A stretch of 64,000 nucleotides of DNA from contig NZ_CBXX010000003.1 of NCBI RefSeq assembly GCF_000577615.1, forward strand, positions 1-64,000. The letters are read 5' to 3'. The stretch comes from Herbaspirillum sp. RV1423 (lineage in GTDB: Bacteria > Pseudomonadota > Gammaproteobacteria > Burkholderiales > Burkholderiaceae_D). The notes beneath the pieces were generated by a model. It searched no databases, had not been told where the DNA came from, and worked only from the letters and a program-made list of their open reading frames with translations. Both the position numbers and the translations under genes were made by a program. This document shows positions 9,836 through 19,331 of the stretch, one piece after another; position 1 is the first letter of the stretch, and each line of letters starts with the position of its first letter.

Positions 9836-9934
9836 ACGACGCTGGATCCAGGCTTTCGCCGGGACGACGAAGACAGAGCAAAAAGACAGGCGCTTCCTCC
9901 GTCGTCCTGACGGAGGTCAGGACCCAGCGTCGTA
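9836..9934. repeat. pair of inverted REP-like intergenic elements
   Basis: Two related elements of about 35 bases face each other. The first (9836-9872) reads ACGACGCTGGATCCAGG followed by TTCGCCGGGACGACG. The second (9900-9934), read on the opposite strand, gives ACGACGCTGGGTCCTGACC and then TCCGTCAGGACGACG. Each can fold on itself (GTCCTGAC/GTCAGGAC in the second). They sit between the convergent lysR-type gene and thrC, the normal location for such palindromic repeats, and may form a large cruciform or transcription stop. Confidence 0.75.
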
Positions 9935-9949
9935 CAACTGTCTGATGAA

Positions 9950-11410
9950 TTACAACCCGGTATGCCCGGCCACGAAAGCTTTCACCATCGCCGCATCGGC
10001 AGGCATCACTTCAAACCGCTGCGGCAAGGTTTCGATGTTCTCGAACCCTGCGGGACGTTCGGCATCGCGGCCCAGCGCTTCGCGGATAGTTTCGTTGAAC
10101 TTGGCCGGCAAAGCGGTTTCCAGCACGATCATGGTGACTCCCGGCGCGAGGTTTTCGCGCGCGACCTTGATGCCGTCGGCGGTATGCGTGTCGACAGTGA
10201 TGCCGTAATTCTTTTCGGCGAAGCGGATGGTTTCCAGGCGGTCCGCATGCGTCGACTTGCCGGATGCAAAACCGTAGCGGATCACGCCGGCGAATTCGTC
10301 GCCATCGCTGCCCGGCTTGCCTGTCAGATCGAAACCTCCGGCCGTCTCCACCTTGTGGAACAAGGCCTTCACGCGCGCACTGTCGCGGCCCACCAGGTCG
10401 TAGATGAAGCGTTCGAAGTTGGATGCCTTGCTGATGTCCATGCTCGGGCTGCTGGTGTGATAGGTTTCGGCCGACTTGCGCACGCGATAAATACCGGTAC
10501 GGAAAAATTCGTCGAGCACATCGTTCTCGTTGGTCGCCACCACCAGCTTGTCGATCGGCAGGCCCATCATGCGAGCGATGTGGCCGGCGCAGATATTGCC
10601 AAAGTTGCCCGACGGGACGGTGAATGACACCTTTTGGTCATTGCCCGTCGTCGCACTCAGGTAGCCACGGAAGTAGTACACCACCTGCGCCACCACGCGC
10701 GCCCAGTTGATCGAATTGACGGTGCCGATCTTCTGCTTCGCCTTGTAGTCGAGATCGTTGGAAATGGCCTTGACGATGTCCTGGCAATCGTCGAACACAC
10801 CTTCCACTGCCAGGTTGAAAATATTGGGATCCTGCAGGCTGAACATTTGCGCGGTCTGGAATGCGCTCATCTTCTTGTGCGGCGATAGCATGAAGACGCG
10901 GATGCCCTGCTTGCCGCGCATGGCGTATTCGGCTGCGCTGCCGGTGTCGCCGGAAGTAGCGCCGACGATATTGAGCTCGGCGCCCTTCTTCGCCAGCGCG
11001 TATTCGAACAGGTTGCCCAGCAACTGCATCGCCATGTCCTTGAAGGCCAGCGTCGGACCGTTCGACAAACCTTGCAACACCAGCCTCTTGCCGTCCTTGT
11101 CTTCCAGCGTACGCAACGGCGTGATCTGCGCGGCGTCTTCGCCGGCGCGCGTATTGCGATAGATGTCGGGGGTGTAAGTCTTGCGGGTCAGCGCTTTGAG
11201 GTCCGCATCGGGAATGTCGCTCGCGAATTTTTTCAGTACTTCGTAGGCCAGGTCGGCGTAAGACAGCGTGCGCCACCGTTCCAGCTCGGCGCTACTGACT
11301 TGCGGATAGTGCGCAGGCAGATACAGGCCGCCATCCGGCGCCAGGCCGCCCAGCAGGATTTCGGAAAAGGAAGGTGTTGCAGAGTGACCGCGAGTGGAAA
11401 CGTATTGCAT
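9950..11410 (-). CDS. thrC: threonine synthase ThrC
   Basis: A 486-residue PLP enzyme converting O-phospho-L-homoserine to threonine. It starts with the typical MQYVSTRGH, and the PLP-lysine region is GPTLAFKDMAMQLLGN. The phosphate-binding ATSGDTGSAAEYA loop and the later VPSGNFGNICAG are present. Length matches the long (type 1) class of gammaproteobacteria and betaproteobacteria. In related genomes it directly follows hom; here a LuxR-type gene and a small secreted-protein gene lie between them. Confidence 0.97.
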   Translation of the reverse strand: MQYVSTRGHSATPSFSEILLGGLAPDGGLYLPAHYPQVSSAELERWRTLSYADLAYEVLKKFASDIPDADLKALTRKTYTPDIYRNTRAGEDAAQITPLRTLEDKDGKRLVLQGLSNGPTLAFKDMAMQLLGNLFEYALAKKGAELNIVGATSGDTGSAAEYAMRGKQGIRVFMLSPHKKMSAFQTAQMFSLQDPNIFNLAVEGVFDDCQDIVKAISNDLDYKAKQKIGTVNSINWARVVAQVVYYFRGYLSATTGNDQKVSFTVPSGNFGNICAGHIARMMGLPIDKLVVATNENDVLDEFFRTGIYRVRKSAETYHTSSPSMDISKASNFERFIYDLVGRDSARVKALFHKVETAGGFDLTGKPGSDGDEFAGVIRYGFASGKSTHADRLETIRFAEKNYGITVDTHTADGIKVARENLAPGVTMIVLETALPAKFNETIREALGRDAERPAGFENIETLPQRFEVMPADAAMVKAFVAGHTGL

Positions 11411-11514
11411 GGCGTAAGTGAGATAGGTCTTGCAGCAGGTTGCACGAAGAGCGCCATTATAGCTGGCTCGCGAGACGGTCTTGCGATTTTCCGCCGACGG
11501 CGGCCTGCTGGACG

Positions 11515-12651
11515 TTATAGAACGACGTGCGGCTGCGACGCCAGTAGAATCCTGATCAACTCGGCCTGACGCCTGGCGCCGGTCTTGGCGAACAGGCTGG
11601 CCAGATGAGTCCGCACGGTGTTGCGGCTAACGTCGTTCTTCAGCGCATAGGATTCCACCGTCTCGTTCTCCAGCAAGGCTTCGGCCAGCCGCGTCTCCGC
11701 CGGTGTCAGGCGATAGATGATCTGCAACTGCACCGCGCGCGCGATGCGCTGGCGCATCATGTCCTGCAGGATCAGGAGCGCGAACGGACCGCCGCACAAG
11801 GGATCGAGCGCGGCCGGAATCGTCGCAGGAATCACCGACACCAGCAGCGGCACGGTTTGCTTACGACGGGCGACGGCAAACCATTGCCCCTGGCGCGGCT
11901 CCTGCGTCGTCGCCATGCGCAGCGCGCGCTGCAGTTTTTCGGCATCGGCCGGCTCGCACGCTGCGAGCTTGTCGTTGCGCACGGACAAGCCATCGGCGAC
12001 GGCCAGGGTCTCCGTCGCCTGCTGATTCAGGGAAACGATACGGCCCGCGGCGTTGACCCATGCCGTGCCATACGGCAGATGCGCCACCACCGATTCGCTG
12101 GCCGACTGCTGGCGCTCCAGCGTCTGCATGCGCGCACGCAGCGCCGCCGAACGGATCAGGTGCGGCGACAGGCTGCGCAGGAATTCATATTCCGTTTCGG
12201 CGTATTCGCGGGCGCCGAGCGGTCTCAGGAAGGCAATCGCTTCAGATTGCGTGGTGCGCTCGCCGATGCGCCCCACCACCATATGACGGCCGCCGTATTT
12301 GAACAGAAAATCGTTATAGATCTCGCTCTTGCGCACGAAGCGCTCGTCGAAACGCTGATGGTCGGCGCGCCACTCGCCGACTTGCCCGGTGGCAAGCCAG
12401 CCGAGACGATCGTCGACCTGGCTGTAGTATTCCTTGTATTCGAGATCGCCGGCTTGGTAGTCGCCGTTGCTCACGCAGGAGGCGATCACCTCGCGGCTCT
12501 GCACGTCCATCTGAACGTAATGGCCGGCGATGGCGCCCACCTCGCGGCAGATCATTTCCATGGCTGGCGCAATCCGGCTGAGATCCTGGACCGAGTCGTA
12601 AATCAACTCCACCAGTTGGCCGAAGCGCTGTTCCGCGTTCCCCGTAGACAT
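11515..12651 (-). CDS. LuxR-type helix-turn-helix transcriptional regulator
   Basis: A 378-residue protein. The C-terminal 60 residues form a LuxR/GerE-type helix-turn-helix (LTPAETRLAEALLENET, then NDVSRNTVRTHLASLFAKTG). The rest has no motif I can name with certainty; the middle (about 185-300) looks PAS-like (VVAHLPYGTAWVNAAGRIVSLN), and the N-terminal 150 residues look like a sensory region seen in other stand-alone LuxR regulators. No receiver domain or autoinducer-binding motif is visible. It sits 104 bases before thrC on the same strand. The target genes and signal are unknown. Confidence 0.88.
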   Translation of the reverse strand: MSTGNAEQRFGQLVELIYDSVQDLSRIAPAMEMICREVGAIAGHYVQMDVQSREVIASCVSNGDYQAGDLEYKEYYSQVDDRLGWLATGQVGEWRADHQRFDERFVRKSEIYNDFLFKYGGRHMVVGRIGERTTQSEAIAFLRPLGAREYAETEYEFLRSLSPHLIRSAALRARMQTLERQQSASESVVAHLPYGTAWVNAAGRIVSLNQQATETLAVADGLSVRNDKLAACEPADAEKLQRALRMATTQEPRQGQWFAVARRKQTVPLLVSVIPATIPAALDPLCGGPFALLILQDMMRQRIARAVQLQIIYRLTPAETRLAEALLENETVESYALKNDVSRNTVRTHLASLFAKTGARRQAELIRILLASQPHVVL

Positions 12652-13240
12652 AATTTAGAGCCCCTGAATCGCTTTGTTCGATGCGACTTCTATCCCCCGC
12701 GTCTGAGCATAGAACATTTCACTGTCTCATTCAAATGGGTGAGGCTTTTTTTACGAGCGATCTTTAGAACGCATCTCACGCCTATTGATGAAATGAGTTC
12801 CAGAATAAATGCAACAAAAAATGCCTGCCGTCATCTTTCGGTACAAGGTCGTGTCATGAGCGGATAAAAAATGCAGGCACTGCAATAAATCTGTCATAAA
12901 ACAGCTTGGCGACAACTTCAGCGATAGCATCTTCCCGGTTGCACCGGCGGCCGGTTGCGCCACACAAGACAGGAACAAGAATATCGTTATTTTCAAATGA
13001 CCTTCCGCAGCGGCGCGCAAGCTTCCTGCGCACCGGCCTTCTCGTCCCCGCTCCCCTCTACTTCCCCGCCACGCTTGCTGCAGCGAAATGAAATAAAACG
13101 TTACCAGACTTGTAAGCAGTCGTTCGGCGCGTTATGCTGGCGCCCCTGAACCGTATGCGGATGCCGCATGCTTATTCTCACGGAGCAGCCGGAGACGCCT
13201 TGTTCGTCCTGTCTTGCGCCCATTGGATAGAAATGGATAA
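12652..13240. other. 589-base intergenic region without a supported gene
   Basis: This AT-richer gap lies between the divergent luxR-type gene and the small secreted-protein gene, so it should contain both promoters. A short minus-strand frame (12751-13020) lacks a clear ribosome site and family resemblance. No strong terminator, repeat or RNA gene is obvious. A weak separated inverted repeat (ATGCCTGC near 12818, GCAGGCA near 12870) is noted but not interpretable. Confidence 0.5.
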
Positions 13241-13663
13241 ATGATGAAAAAATGGACATGGATGTTGTGTTTGGTATGCGCCGGCGCTGCTCATGCCGAA
13301 AACTGGCAATCGATCGGTGGTACCGATCAGGCCGAACTGTCGATGGACGTCGACTCGATCAAGGAAAGCAAAGGCATCCGCGAAGCCTGGTCCATGTGGA
13401 ATTTCAAGGCTGCCCGCCCGAATAACGACAGCAACTTCCCGTCGCTGAAGTCGTATCGGGACATGCATCAATACAATTGCAAGGAACAGTCATTGAAGCT
13501 GACGCGCGAAATCATCTTCGCGGAAAACGACGGCAAGGGCGCCAAGCTTGACCATTCCGACGCGCTGAAGAGCATGCAGTTCGTCAAGCCGGCACCGAAC
13601 TCGGTGGGCGACGCGATGTTGCAACTGGTGTGCGGCTACGAAATTCCGGCAACGAAGAAATAA
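13241..13663 (+). CDS. small secreted protein, surface-adhesin E-like
   Basis: A 140-residue protein with a clean signal peptide: KK, a hydrophobic core, and a likely cut after AHA (residue 19). The mature part (NWQSIGGTD, then SMDVDSIKESKGIREAWSMW) resembles the Adhesin_E-like family, small periplasmic or surface proteins that share a compact beta-fold and two cysteines (about residues 80 and 131). The role is unknown in most species. Two ATG codons in a row (13241, 13244) are possible starts. It stands alone on the plus strand, opposite its thr-pathway neighbours, and is followed by a terminator. Confidence 0.75.
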   Translation: MMKKWTWMLCLVCAGAAHAENWQSIGGTDQAELSMDVDSIKESKGIREAWSMWNFKAARPNNDSNFPSLKSYRDMHQYNCKEQSLKLTREIIFAENDGKGAKLDHSDALKSMQFVKPAPNSVGDAMLQLVCGYEIPATKK

Positions 13664-13689
13664 ATTCTTATCCATTCGCAATACAATCA

Positions 13690-13714
13690 GGGCGCCCGAT
13701 GGCGCCCTTTTCTT
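13690..13714 (+). terminator. intrinsic terminator after the adhesin E-like gene
   Basis: The stem GGGCGCC-CGAT-GGCGCCC is followed by TTTTCTTT, 27 bases after the stop codon at 13663. Confidence 0.88.
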
Positions 13715-13740
13715 TAGCCCTGGGATCATCGCGTCCAAAG

Positions 13741-13767
13741 AAAAAGGAGTCACGGGGACTCCTTTTT
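13741..13767. terminator. bidirectional terminator between the adhesin-like gene and hom
   Basis: The inverted repeat AAAAAGGAGTC-N5-GACTCCTTTTT has T runs on both strands. It can end transcription from hom (leftward) and back up the terminator of the plus-strand gene. Confidence 0.82.
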
Positions 13768-13776
13768 CATTCAGAC

Positions 13777-13821
<45 letters not shown>

Positions 13822-13842
13822 CGACAACCTCGCCGGAGTCGC

Positions 13843-15153
13843 TCAGCTCAACTCTTCCAGGCGAATCTTCATGACGCTGCCCATGACCGTCGGCAAGGCT
13901 TCGATCTTGGCGATCGCCGCCTCGATGTTGCGCTCCAGGGTCTGGTGCGTGAGCATGATGATATCGGTCTGGGTTTCGCCTTCCGACGGCTCCTTTTGCA
14001 ACATGGCGTCGATCGAAATCGATGAATCCGCCAATATGCGTGTGACATCGGCCAGCACGCCCGGCTTGTCGGCTACATGCATGCGCAGGTAGTAGCTGGT
14101 GGTGACGTCCTGGATGGGCAGGACCGGCGTATCGGCCATGGCATGCGGCTGGAACGCCAGGTAAGGCACGCGGTGCTCCGGATCGGCAGTAGCCAGGCGG
14201 GTGATGTCGACCAGGTCGGCGATCACGGCCGATGCGGTCGGCTCGGAACCGGCGCCCTTGCCGTAGTACAGCGTCTCGCCGACGGCGTCGCCGCGCACCA
14301 TCACGGCATTCATCGCGCCTTCGACGTTGGCGATCAGGCGGCCCGACGGAATCAGCGTCGGATGCACGCGCAGTTCGATGCCCTTGGCGGTCTGGCGTGT
14401 GATGCCCAACAGCTTGATGCGGTAGCCCAGTTGCTCGGCGTAGCGGATGTCGGTGGCCTGCAGTTTGGTGATGCCTTCCACATGCGCCTTGTCGAACTGC
14501 ACCGGAATACCGAACGCGATCGAGGCCATGATGGTCAGCTTGTGCGCGGCGTCGACGCCTTCGATGTCGAAGGTCGGATCGGCTTCGGCATAGCCCAGCC
14601 GTTGCGCCTCTTTCAGCACGACGTCGAAGTCCAGTCCTTTGTCGCGCATCTCGGACAGGATGAAGTTGGTGGTGCCGTTGATGATGCCGGCGATCCACTG
14701 GATGCGGTTAGCGGTGAGTCCTTCGCGCAATGCCTTGATGATGGGGATGCCGCCGGCGACGGCCGCTTCGAATGCGACCATCACGCCCTTTTCCTGCGCC
14801 GCCTTGAAAATCTCGTTGCCGTGCGTGGCGATCAGCGCCTTGTTGGCGGTCACCACATGCTTGCCGTTGGCGATCGCCTTGAGCACCAGATCCTTGGCCA
14901 GGCCGTAGCCGCCGATCAACTCGATGACGATATCGATGTCCGGGCTGTCGACGACCAGATTGGCGTCGTTGACCACTTTGACTTGTCCATTGGTCAGCTC
15001 GGTGGCGCGCTCCGTGTTCAGATCGGCCACCATGGTAATTTCAATGCCGCGCCCTGCGCGCCGCGCAATTTCTTCCTGATTGCGCTTCAATACATTGAAA
15101 GTACCGGAACCCACGGTGCCGATGCCGAGCAAGCCTACTTTGATGGATTTCAT
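13843..15153 (-). CDS. hom: homoserine dehydrogenase Hom
   Basis: A 436-residue monofunctional enzyme reducing aspartate semialdehyde to homoserine, feeding threonine, methionine and isoleucine synthesis. It has the N-terminal nucleotide-binding GIGTVGSGT, the catalytic-domain segments GGIPIIKALREGL and GIINGTTNFIL, and a C-terminal ACT domain from about residue 350 (YYLRMHVADKPGVLADVTRIL) that normally binds threonine for feedback control. It lies downstream of the alaA-type gene by 122 bases. Its usual partner thrC is 2.4 kb further on, separated by two other genes. Confidence 0.97.
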   Translation of the reverse strand: MKSIKVGLLGIGTVGSGTFNVLKRNQEEIARRAGRGIEITMVADLNTERATELTNGQVKVVNDANLVVDSPDIDIVIELIGGYGLAKDLVLKAIANGKHVVTANKALIATHGNEIFKAAQEKGVMVAFEAAVAGGIPIIKALREGLTANRIQWIAGIINGTTNFILSEMRDKGLDFDVVLKEAQRLGYAEADPTFDIEGVDAAHKLTIMASIAFGIPVQFDKAHVEGITKLQATDIRYAEQLGYRIKLLGITRQTAKGIELRVHPTLIPSGRLIANVEGAMNAVMVRGDAVGETLYYGKGAGSEPTASAVIADLVDITRLATADPEHRVPYLAFQPHAMADTPVLPIQDVTTSYYLRMHVADKPGVLADVTRILADSSISIDAMLQKEPSEGETQTDIIMLTHQTLERNIEAAIAKIEALPTVMGSVMKIRLEELS

Positions 15154-15275
15154 AATGTCTTCGTGGTTGATAAAAAAGACCGCCGTGATGAAACTGAAAT
15201 GGGCGGGTGCTGCGGTAAAACGATCACTACCGGATTTCCGGCCACGCGCGAAAATCCGGTTTACAAGATACGAAA

Positions 15276-16505
15276 TCAGGCCGTGCCGTGGCGCCTGCGG
15301 TAGCCCTCGAGGAAATGCGCAATGCGTCCCATCGATTCGGTCAGGTCGTCAGTGTTCGGCAGGAACACCACACGGAAGTGATCCGGCGTCGGGCAGTTGA
15401 AACCGGTGCCCTGGACGATCAGCACTTTCTCTTCGGCCAGCAGTTCGTAAGCGAACTCCTGGTCGTCCTTGATCGGATAGACCGCGGGATCGAGGCGCGG
15501 GAACATGTACAGCGCCGACTTCGGCTTGACGCAGGTCACCCCCGGGATATCAGTCAGCAGCTTGTGCGCGAGGTCGCGCTGCTTGGCCAGGCGGCCGCTC
15601 GGCGCCACCAGGTCGTTGATGCTCTGGTAGCCGCCCAACGCAGTCTGGATCGCATACTGCCCCGGCGCGTTGGCGCACAGGCGCATCGACGCCAGCATGT
15701 TGAGGCCTTCGATGTAATCCTTGGCGTGCTTCTTCTCGCCCGAGACCACCATCCAGCCGGCGCGGTAACCGCAGGAACGGTAGTTTTTGGATAGCCCGTT
15801 GAACGTGATGAACAGCACATCGTCAGCCAGCGATGCCAGCGAGGCATGCGTGTTGCCGTCGTACAAGACCTTGTCGTAGATCTCGTCTGCGAAGATGATC
15901 AGTTGGTGCTGGCGCGCGACTTCGACCAGTTCCTGCAACACTTCGGTGGTGTACAGCGCGCCGGTAGGATTGTTCGGATTGATGACGACAATGGCCTTGG
16001 TATTGGGTGTGATCTTCTTCCTGATATCCGCGATGTCGGGCTGCCAGCCGGCCTGCTCGTCGCAGACGTAATGCACCGGCGTGCCGCCGGACAGGCTGAC
16101 TGCCGCGGTCCACAACGGATAATCCGGCGACGGCACCAGCACCTCGTCGCCGGTGTTGAGCAAGGCGTTCATGCTCATGACGATCAACTCGGAAGCGCCG
16201 TTGCCGAGATAGATGTCATCGATGGTGACGTCCTGGATGTGCTTTTGCTGGGTGTAATGCATGACCGACTTGCGCGGTGCGAACAGCCCCTTGGAGTCGG
16301 TATAGCCCGAGGCGTTGCCCATGTTGCGGATCATGTCCTGCACGATCTCGTCCGGCGCATCGAAGCCGAACGCAGCCAGGTTGCCGATGTTCAGCTTGAT
16401 GATCTTGTGGCCTTCTTCTTCCATTTGCCGCGCTTTTTCCAGCACGGGGCCTCGAATGTCGTAGCAGACATCCGCCAGTTTTTTCGATTTGTGAATCGGT
16501 CGCAC
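15276..16505 (-). CDS. alaA: AlaA-type PLP-dependent aminotransferase
   Basis: A 409-residue class I aminotransferase that makes alanine from pyruvate with glutamate as donor in well-studied relatives. Family segments seen are IRGPVLEKARQMEEEGHKI, GNASGYTDSKGLF, VINPNNPTGALY and the PLP-lysine region GLSKNYRSCGYRAGW. I choose the GTG at 16505 as start because the protein then opens with RPIHKSKKLADVCYDIRGPV, the conserved N-terminus of the family; the ATG-started frame upstream adds 49 unrelated residues. This gene stands before hom in many betaproteobacteria. Confidence 0.9.
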   Translation of the reverse strand: MRPIHKSKKLADVCYDIRGPVLEKARQMEEEGHKIIKLNIGNLAAFGFDAPDEIVQDMIRNMGNASGYTDSKGLFAPRKSVMHYTQQKHIQDVTIDDIYLGNGASELIVMSMNALLNTGDEVLVPSPDYPLWTAAVSLSGGTPVHYVCDEQAGWQPDIADIRKKITPNTKAIVVINPNNPTGALYTTEVLQELVEVARQHQLIIFADEIYDKVLYDGNTHASLASLADDVLFITFNGLSKNYRSCGYRAGWMVVSGEKKHAKDYIEGLNMLASMRLCANAPGQYAIQTALGGYQSINDLVAPSGRLAKQRDLAHKLLTDIPGVTCVKPKSALYMFPRLDPAVYPIKDDQEFAYELLAEEKVLIVQGTGFNCPTPDHFRVVFLPNTDDLTESMGRIAHFLEGYRRRHGTA

Positions 16506-16720
16506 AGTGTAAATCCTTTGTATGAAGCCGGTCCGGCAAGGCCGGACGGAGTGGCGTGCCGCATCGCCAGAACCAACCATTTTGCCGAAAGCCCTCCATT
16601 TTATCAATGAATAAAACATAGTCCCGAACCGGAAAACGCTACAATGCAGCACTTTAAGACCTTATTGCCCCAATTTGCCACGGCCTCGCCGCCGCGTCAG
16701 GCATCTCGGCACTGCGCGCC

Positions 16721-17104
16721 ATGAAGCTCCATTCCACAGAAACCCAGCAATACCAGACCGTCACCTCCTATGACGACAGCGGCGTCGAACTCAACGCCAT
16801 CCGTTTCGATCATAGCCTGCTCGTGCTTCCCGAGACCCCGCCGGTGGACTGGCCCGTGGCCTCGTTCGAGCAATTGGACGTCGGGCATTTCTCTCAGATC
16901 GACGCTACCCGGCCGGATGTCGTAATCCTCGGCACCGGGCAACGCCAGCGCTTCGTCCATCCCAGGCTGACGGTGGCGCTGACCGAGCGTCGCATCGGCG
17001 TCGAATGCATGGACAACCAGGCTGCTTGCCGGACCTACAACATCCTCATGGCAGAAGGCCGAAAAGTGGCGCTGGCATTGATTATCGAAGCAAAAACCGC
17101 TTAA
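16721..17104 (+). CDS. Mth938-like domain protein (DUF498)
   Basis: A 127-residue single-domain protein of the Mth938/DUF498 family, recognisable by LNAIRFDHSLLVLPE, the central DVVILGTGQRQRFVHP and the C-terminal GVECMDNQAACRTYNILMAEGR. The family is widespread and small; in mitochondria it includes a complex I assembly factor, but its bacterial role is not known. It is 23 bases upstream of the arnT-like gene and may be its operon leader by location only. Confidence 0.9.
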   Translation: MKLHSTETQQYQTVTSYDDSGVELNAIRFDHSLLVLPETPPVDWPVASFEQLDVGHFSQIDATRPDVVILGTGQRQRFVHPRLTVALTERRIGVECMDNQAACRTYNILMAEGRKVALALIIEAKTA

Positions 17105-17127
17105 AAACTGCTAAGGACATCGCCCTG

Positions 17128-18855
17128 ATGCGCGAATTGTACAAATCCAAAGCGTTCGTCTGGACGCTGCTCATTCTGTTCCTGCTGGTGTGGTTCTACA
17201 TGCTCGGCGCCCGCACCCTGGTGCCTACCGATGAAGGCCGCTACGCCGAAATGGCGCGCGAAATGGTCGCCACCCAGGACTGGATCACCACTCGCCTGAA
17301 CGGCATCAAGTATTTCGAAAAACCGCCGCTGCAAACCTGGATGAACGCCATCACTTTCGAGCTGTTCGGACTGGGAGAATGGCAGGCGCGTTTGTGGACC
17401 GGCCTGTGCGGCCTGTTCGGCATCGGCCTGGTGGCCTATACCGGCCGCCGCGTATTCAACGACCGCGTGGCGTTCTATGCGCCGCTGGTGCTGGCATCGA
17501 GCCTGTTCTGGGCCGGCATGGGTCACATCAATACGCTCGACATGGGGCTGGCCGGGATGATGACCTTGAGCGTGTGCGCCCTGCTGCTGGCGCAGCGCAA
17601 CGACGCCAACCGCGACGAACAGCGCAACTGGATGTTGCTGTGCTGGGCCGGCATGGCGCTGGCGGTGCTGTCGAAGGGATTGATCGGCATCGTGCTGCCG
17701 GGCGCCGTGCTGGTGCTGTACACGCTCTTTTCGCGCGACTGGGCGATCTGGAAAAGACTGCATTTGATCAAGGGGCTGGTCCTGTTCTTCGTCATCACTG
17801 CCCCCTGGTTCGTGCTGGTGTCGCTGAAGAATCCTGAATTTCCGCAATTCTTCTTCATCCACGAACACTTCCAGCGCTTCACGACCAAAATCCATAGCCG
17901 CACCGGTCCCTGGTATTACTTCATTCCCATCCTGCTGCTGGGCATCATTCCCTGGCTGGGCGTCTTAGTGCAAAGTCTGTGGCATGGCCTGCGCGAAGAT
18001 TCCGGTGCGGGCAGCTTCAACAGCCTGTCCAACGGCAGATTCCAGCCGCGCAAGATGCTGCTGATCTGGTCGGTGTTCATCTTCGTGTTTTTCAGCATCT
18101 CCGATTCCAAGCTGCCGTCCTACATCTTGCCGATCTTCCCGACGCTGGCGCTGCTGATTGCCAGCTATCTTGAGCGCGCATCCTTCAAAGCCATCGTCTG
18201 GTCGGCATCGATAGTCGCCGTACCCTGCGCCATCGCCATGGCGTTCATTCCGCGCGTGCCGTCGCTGGCCAAGGATGCCTATTCGCTGCCGCTGGTCACG
18301 GCGCACGTGCCGTGGATTTACGCCGCGACCATCGTCGCCTTCGTCGGCGCCGTACTGGCGATCCGCTTTGCGCGATCGCAAAAGGATCTGGCCGTGGTCC
18401 TCCTGGCGGCTTCGGCGTTCATCGCCGGACAATTGCTGATGCTGGGCCACGACCCGCAAGGGCGCTATTCCGCAGGCGTCGATTACGTCCCGGCGCTGCA
18501 ACAGGAGCTGACGCCGGAAACGCCAATGTATTTGGTCGGCCGCTATGAACAGGCCTTGCCGTTCTACCTGCGCCGCACGATGACGCTGGTGCGCCATGCC
18601 GATGAAATGGAGTTCGGCCTGAAGCAGGAACCGCAACTGTGGCTGCCGACCGTTGACGCTTTCGTCGCGCAATGGGTCGCCGACCATGCCGCCGGCAAGA
18701 AGGACATCGCCATCATGGATCCGGCCATCTATGCCGACCTGAAGCAACGCGGCCTCCCGATGCGACTGATCGGCCAGGACCCGCGCCGCGTCATTGTGGC
18801 CAATAATCCCGACGCTGCGGCAGCCGACGACAAGAGCAAGAAAGCCAATCCATGA
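17128..18855 (+). CDS. arnT: ArnT-like lipid A glycosyltransferase (GT39/GT83 family)
   Basis: A 575-residue membrane protein with a dozen or so hydrophobic segments. The periplasmic loop near the N-terminus carries the catalytic PTDEGRYAEMAREM and a following KYFEKPPLQTW, both typical of ArnT/PMT-fold enzymes that use undecaprenyl-phosphate sugars. With the rest of the cluster the expected substrate is undecaprenyl-phosphate-L-Ara4N and the acceptor lipid A, giving polymyxin resistance. The ATG at 17128 is chosen because translation from further upstream overlaps the preceding gene and adds non-family residues. Its stop overlaps the next gene by four bases. Confidence 0.9.
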   Translation: MRELYKSKAFVWTLLILFLLVWFYMLGARTLVPTDEGRYAEMAREMVATQDWITTRLNGIKYFEKPPLQTWMNAITFELFGLGEWQARLWTGLCGLFGIGLVAYTGRRVFNDRVAFYAPLVLASSLFWAGMGHINTLDMGLAGMMTLSVCALLLAQRNDANRDEQRNWMLLCWAGMALAVLSKGLIGIVLPGAVLVLYTLFSRDWAIWKRLHLIKGLVLFFVITAPWFVLVSLKNPEFPQFFFIHEHFQRFTTKIHSRTGPWYYFIPILLLGIIPWLGVLVQSLWHGLREDSGAGSFNSLSNGRFQPRKMLLIWSVFIFVFFSISDSKLPSYILPIFPTLALLIASYLERASFKAIVWSASIVAVPCAIAMAFIPRVPSLAKDAYSLPLVTAHVPWIYAATIVAFVGAVLAIRFARSQKDLAVVLLAASAFIAGQLLMLGHDPQGRYSAGVDYVPALQQELTPETPMYLVGRYEQALPFYLRRTMTLVRHADEMEFGLKQEPQLWLPTVDAFVAQWVADHAAGKKDIAIMDPAIYADLKQRGLPMRLIGQDPRRVIVANNPDAAAADDKSKKANP

Positions 18856-19223
18856 ATCTCACCACCTTCGGTTTCATCTTCGTCGGCATCTGCCTCAACG
18901 CGGTTGCGCAACTACTACTCAAGGCCGGCACCAACGCTGTCGGCGCGATCCACCTGACGGCCGACAACTGGTTCCCCATCGGTATCAAGCTGGCCACGCA
19001 ATTGCCAATCATCGGCGGCCTGACCTGCTACGTGATTTCAGTCGGCGTCTGGATCATCGGCCTGTCGCGCGTAGACGTGACGATCGCTTATCCTTTGCTG
19101 TCGCTGGGCTACATCATCAACGCCGTCGGGGCCTGGTATTTCCTCGGCGAAGCGGTGTCGGCGCAGCGCCTGCTGGCGATCGGCGTCATCATCGTCGGCG
19201 TGATTCTGCTGACCAGAAGCTGA
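18852..19223 (+). CDS. SMR-family membrane protein, ArnE/ArnF-like flippase subunit
   Basis: A 123-residue protein with four hydrophobic helices in the EmrE/SMR fold, including the family feature SRVDVTIAYPLLSLGYIINA. In enterobacteria ArnE and ArnF form a pair that flips undecaprenyl-phosphate-L-Ara4N to the periplasm; here only one gene is seen, so it may act as a homodimer or with a partner elsewhere. Its ATG overlaps the arnT stop (ATGA), so the two are translationally coupled. Confidence 0.82.
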   Translation: MNLTTFGFIFVGICLNAVAQLLLKAGTNAVGAIHLTADNWFPIGIKLATQLPIIGGLTCYVISVGVWIIGLSRVDVTIAYPLLSLGYIINAVGAWYFLGEAVSAQRLLAIGVIIVGVILLTRS

Positions 19224-19331
19224 TCCATTCAGACTTCGCTGATTTACAATACGCGGCGGTATGCAATGACATTGTGACAAACGCCTTGCAACGCCGACCG
19301 AATTTCACCATCAGATCATTGCGAGCACTCC

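Noticed and set aside
11605..12867. 420-residue plus-strand open frame opposite the luxR-type gene
   Set aside because: Antisense shadow; the minus strand encodes a clear LuxR-type helix-turn-helix.
12751..13020. 89-residue minus-strand frame in the gap before the adhesin-like gene
   Set aside because: It has a hydrophobic start but no good ribosome site or family resemblance; not enough to call a gene.
14077..15303. 408-residue plus-strand open frame opposite hom
   Set aside because: Antisense shadow; hom with its ACT domain explains the codon pattern.
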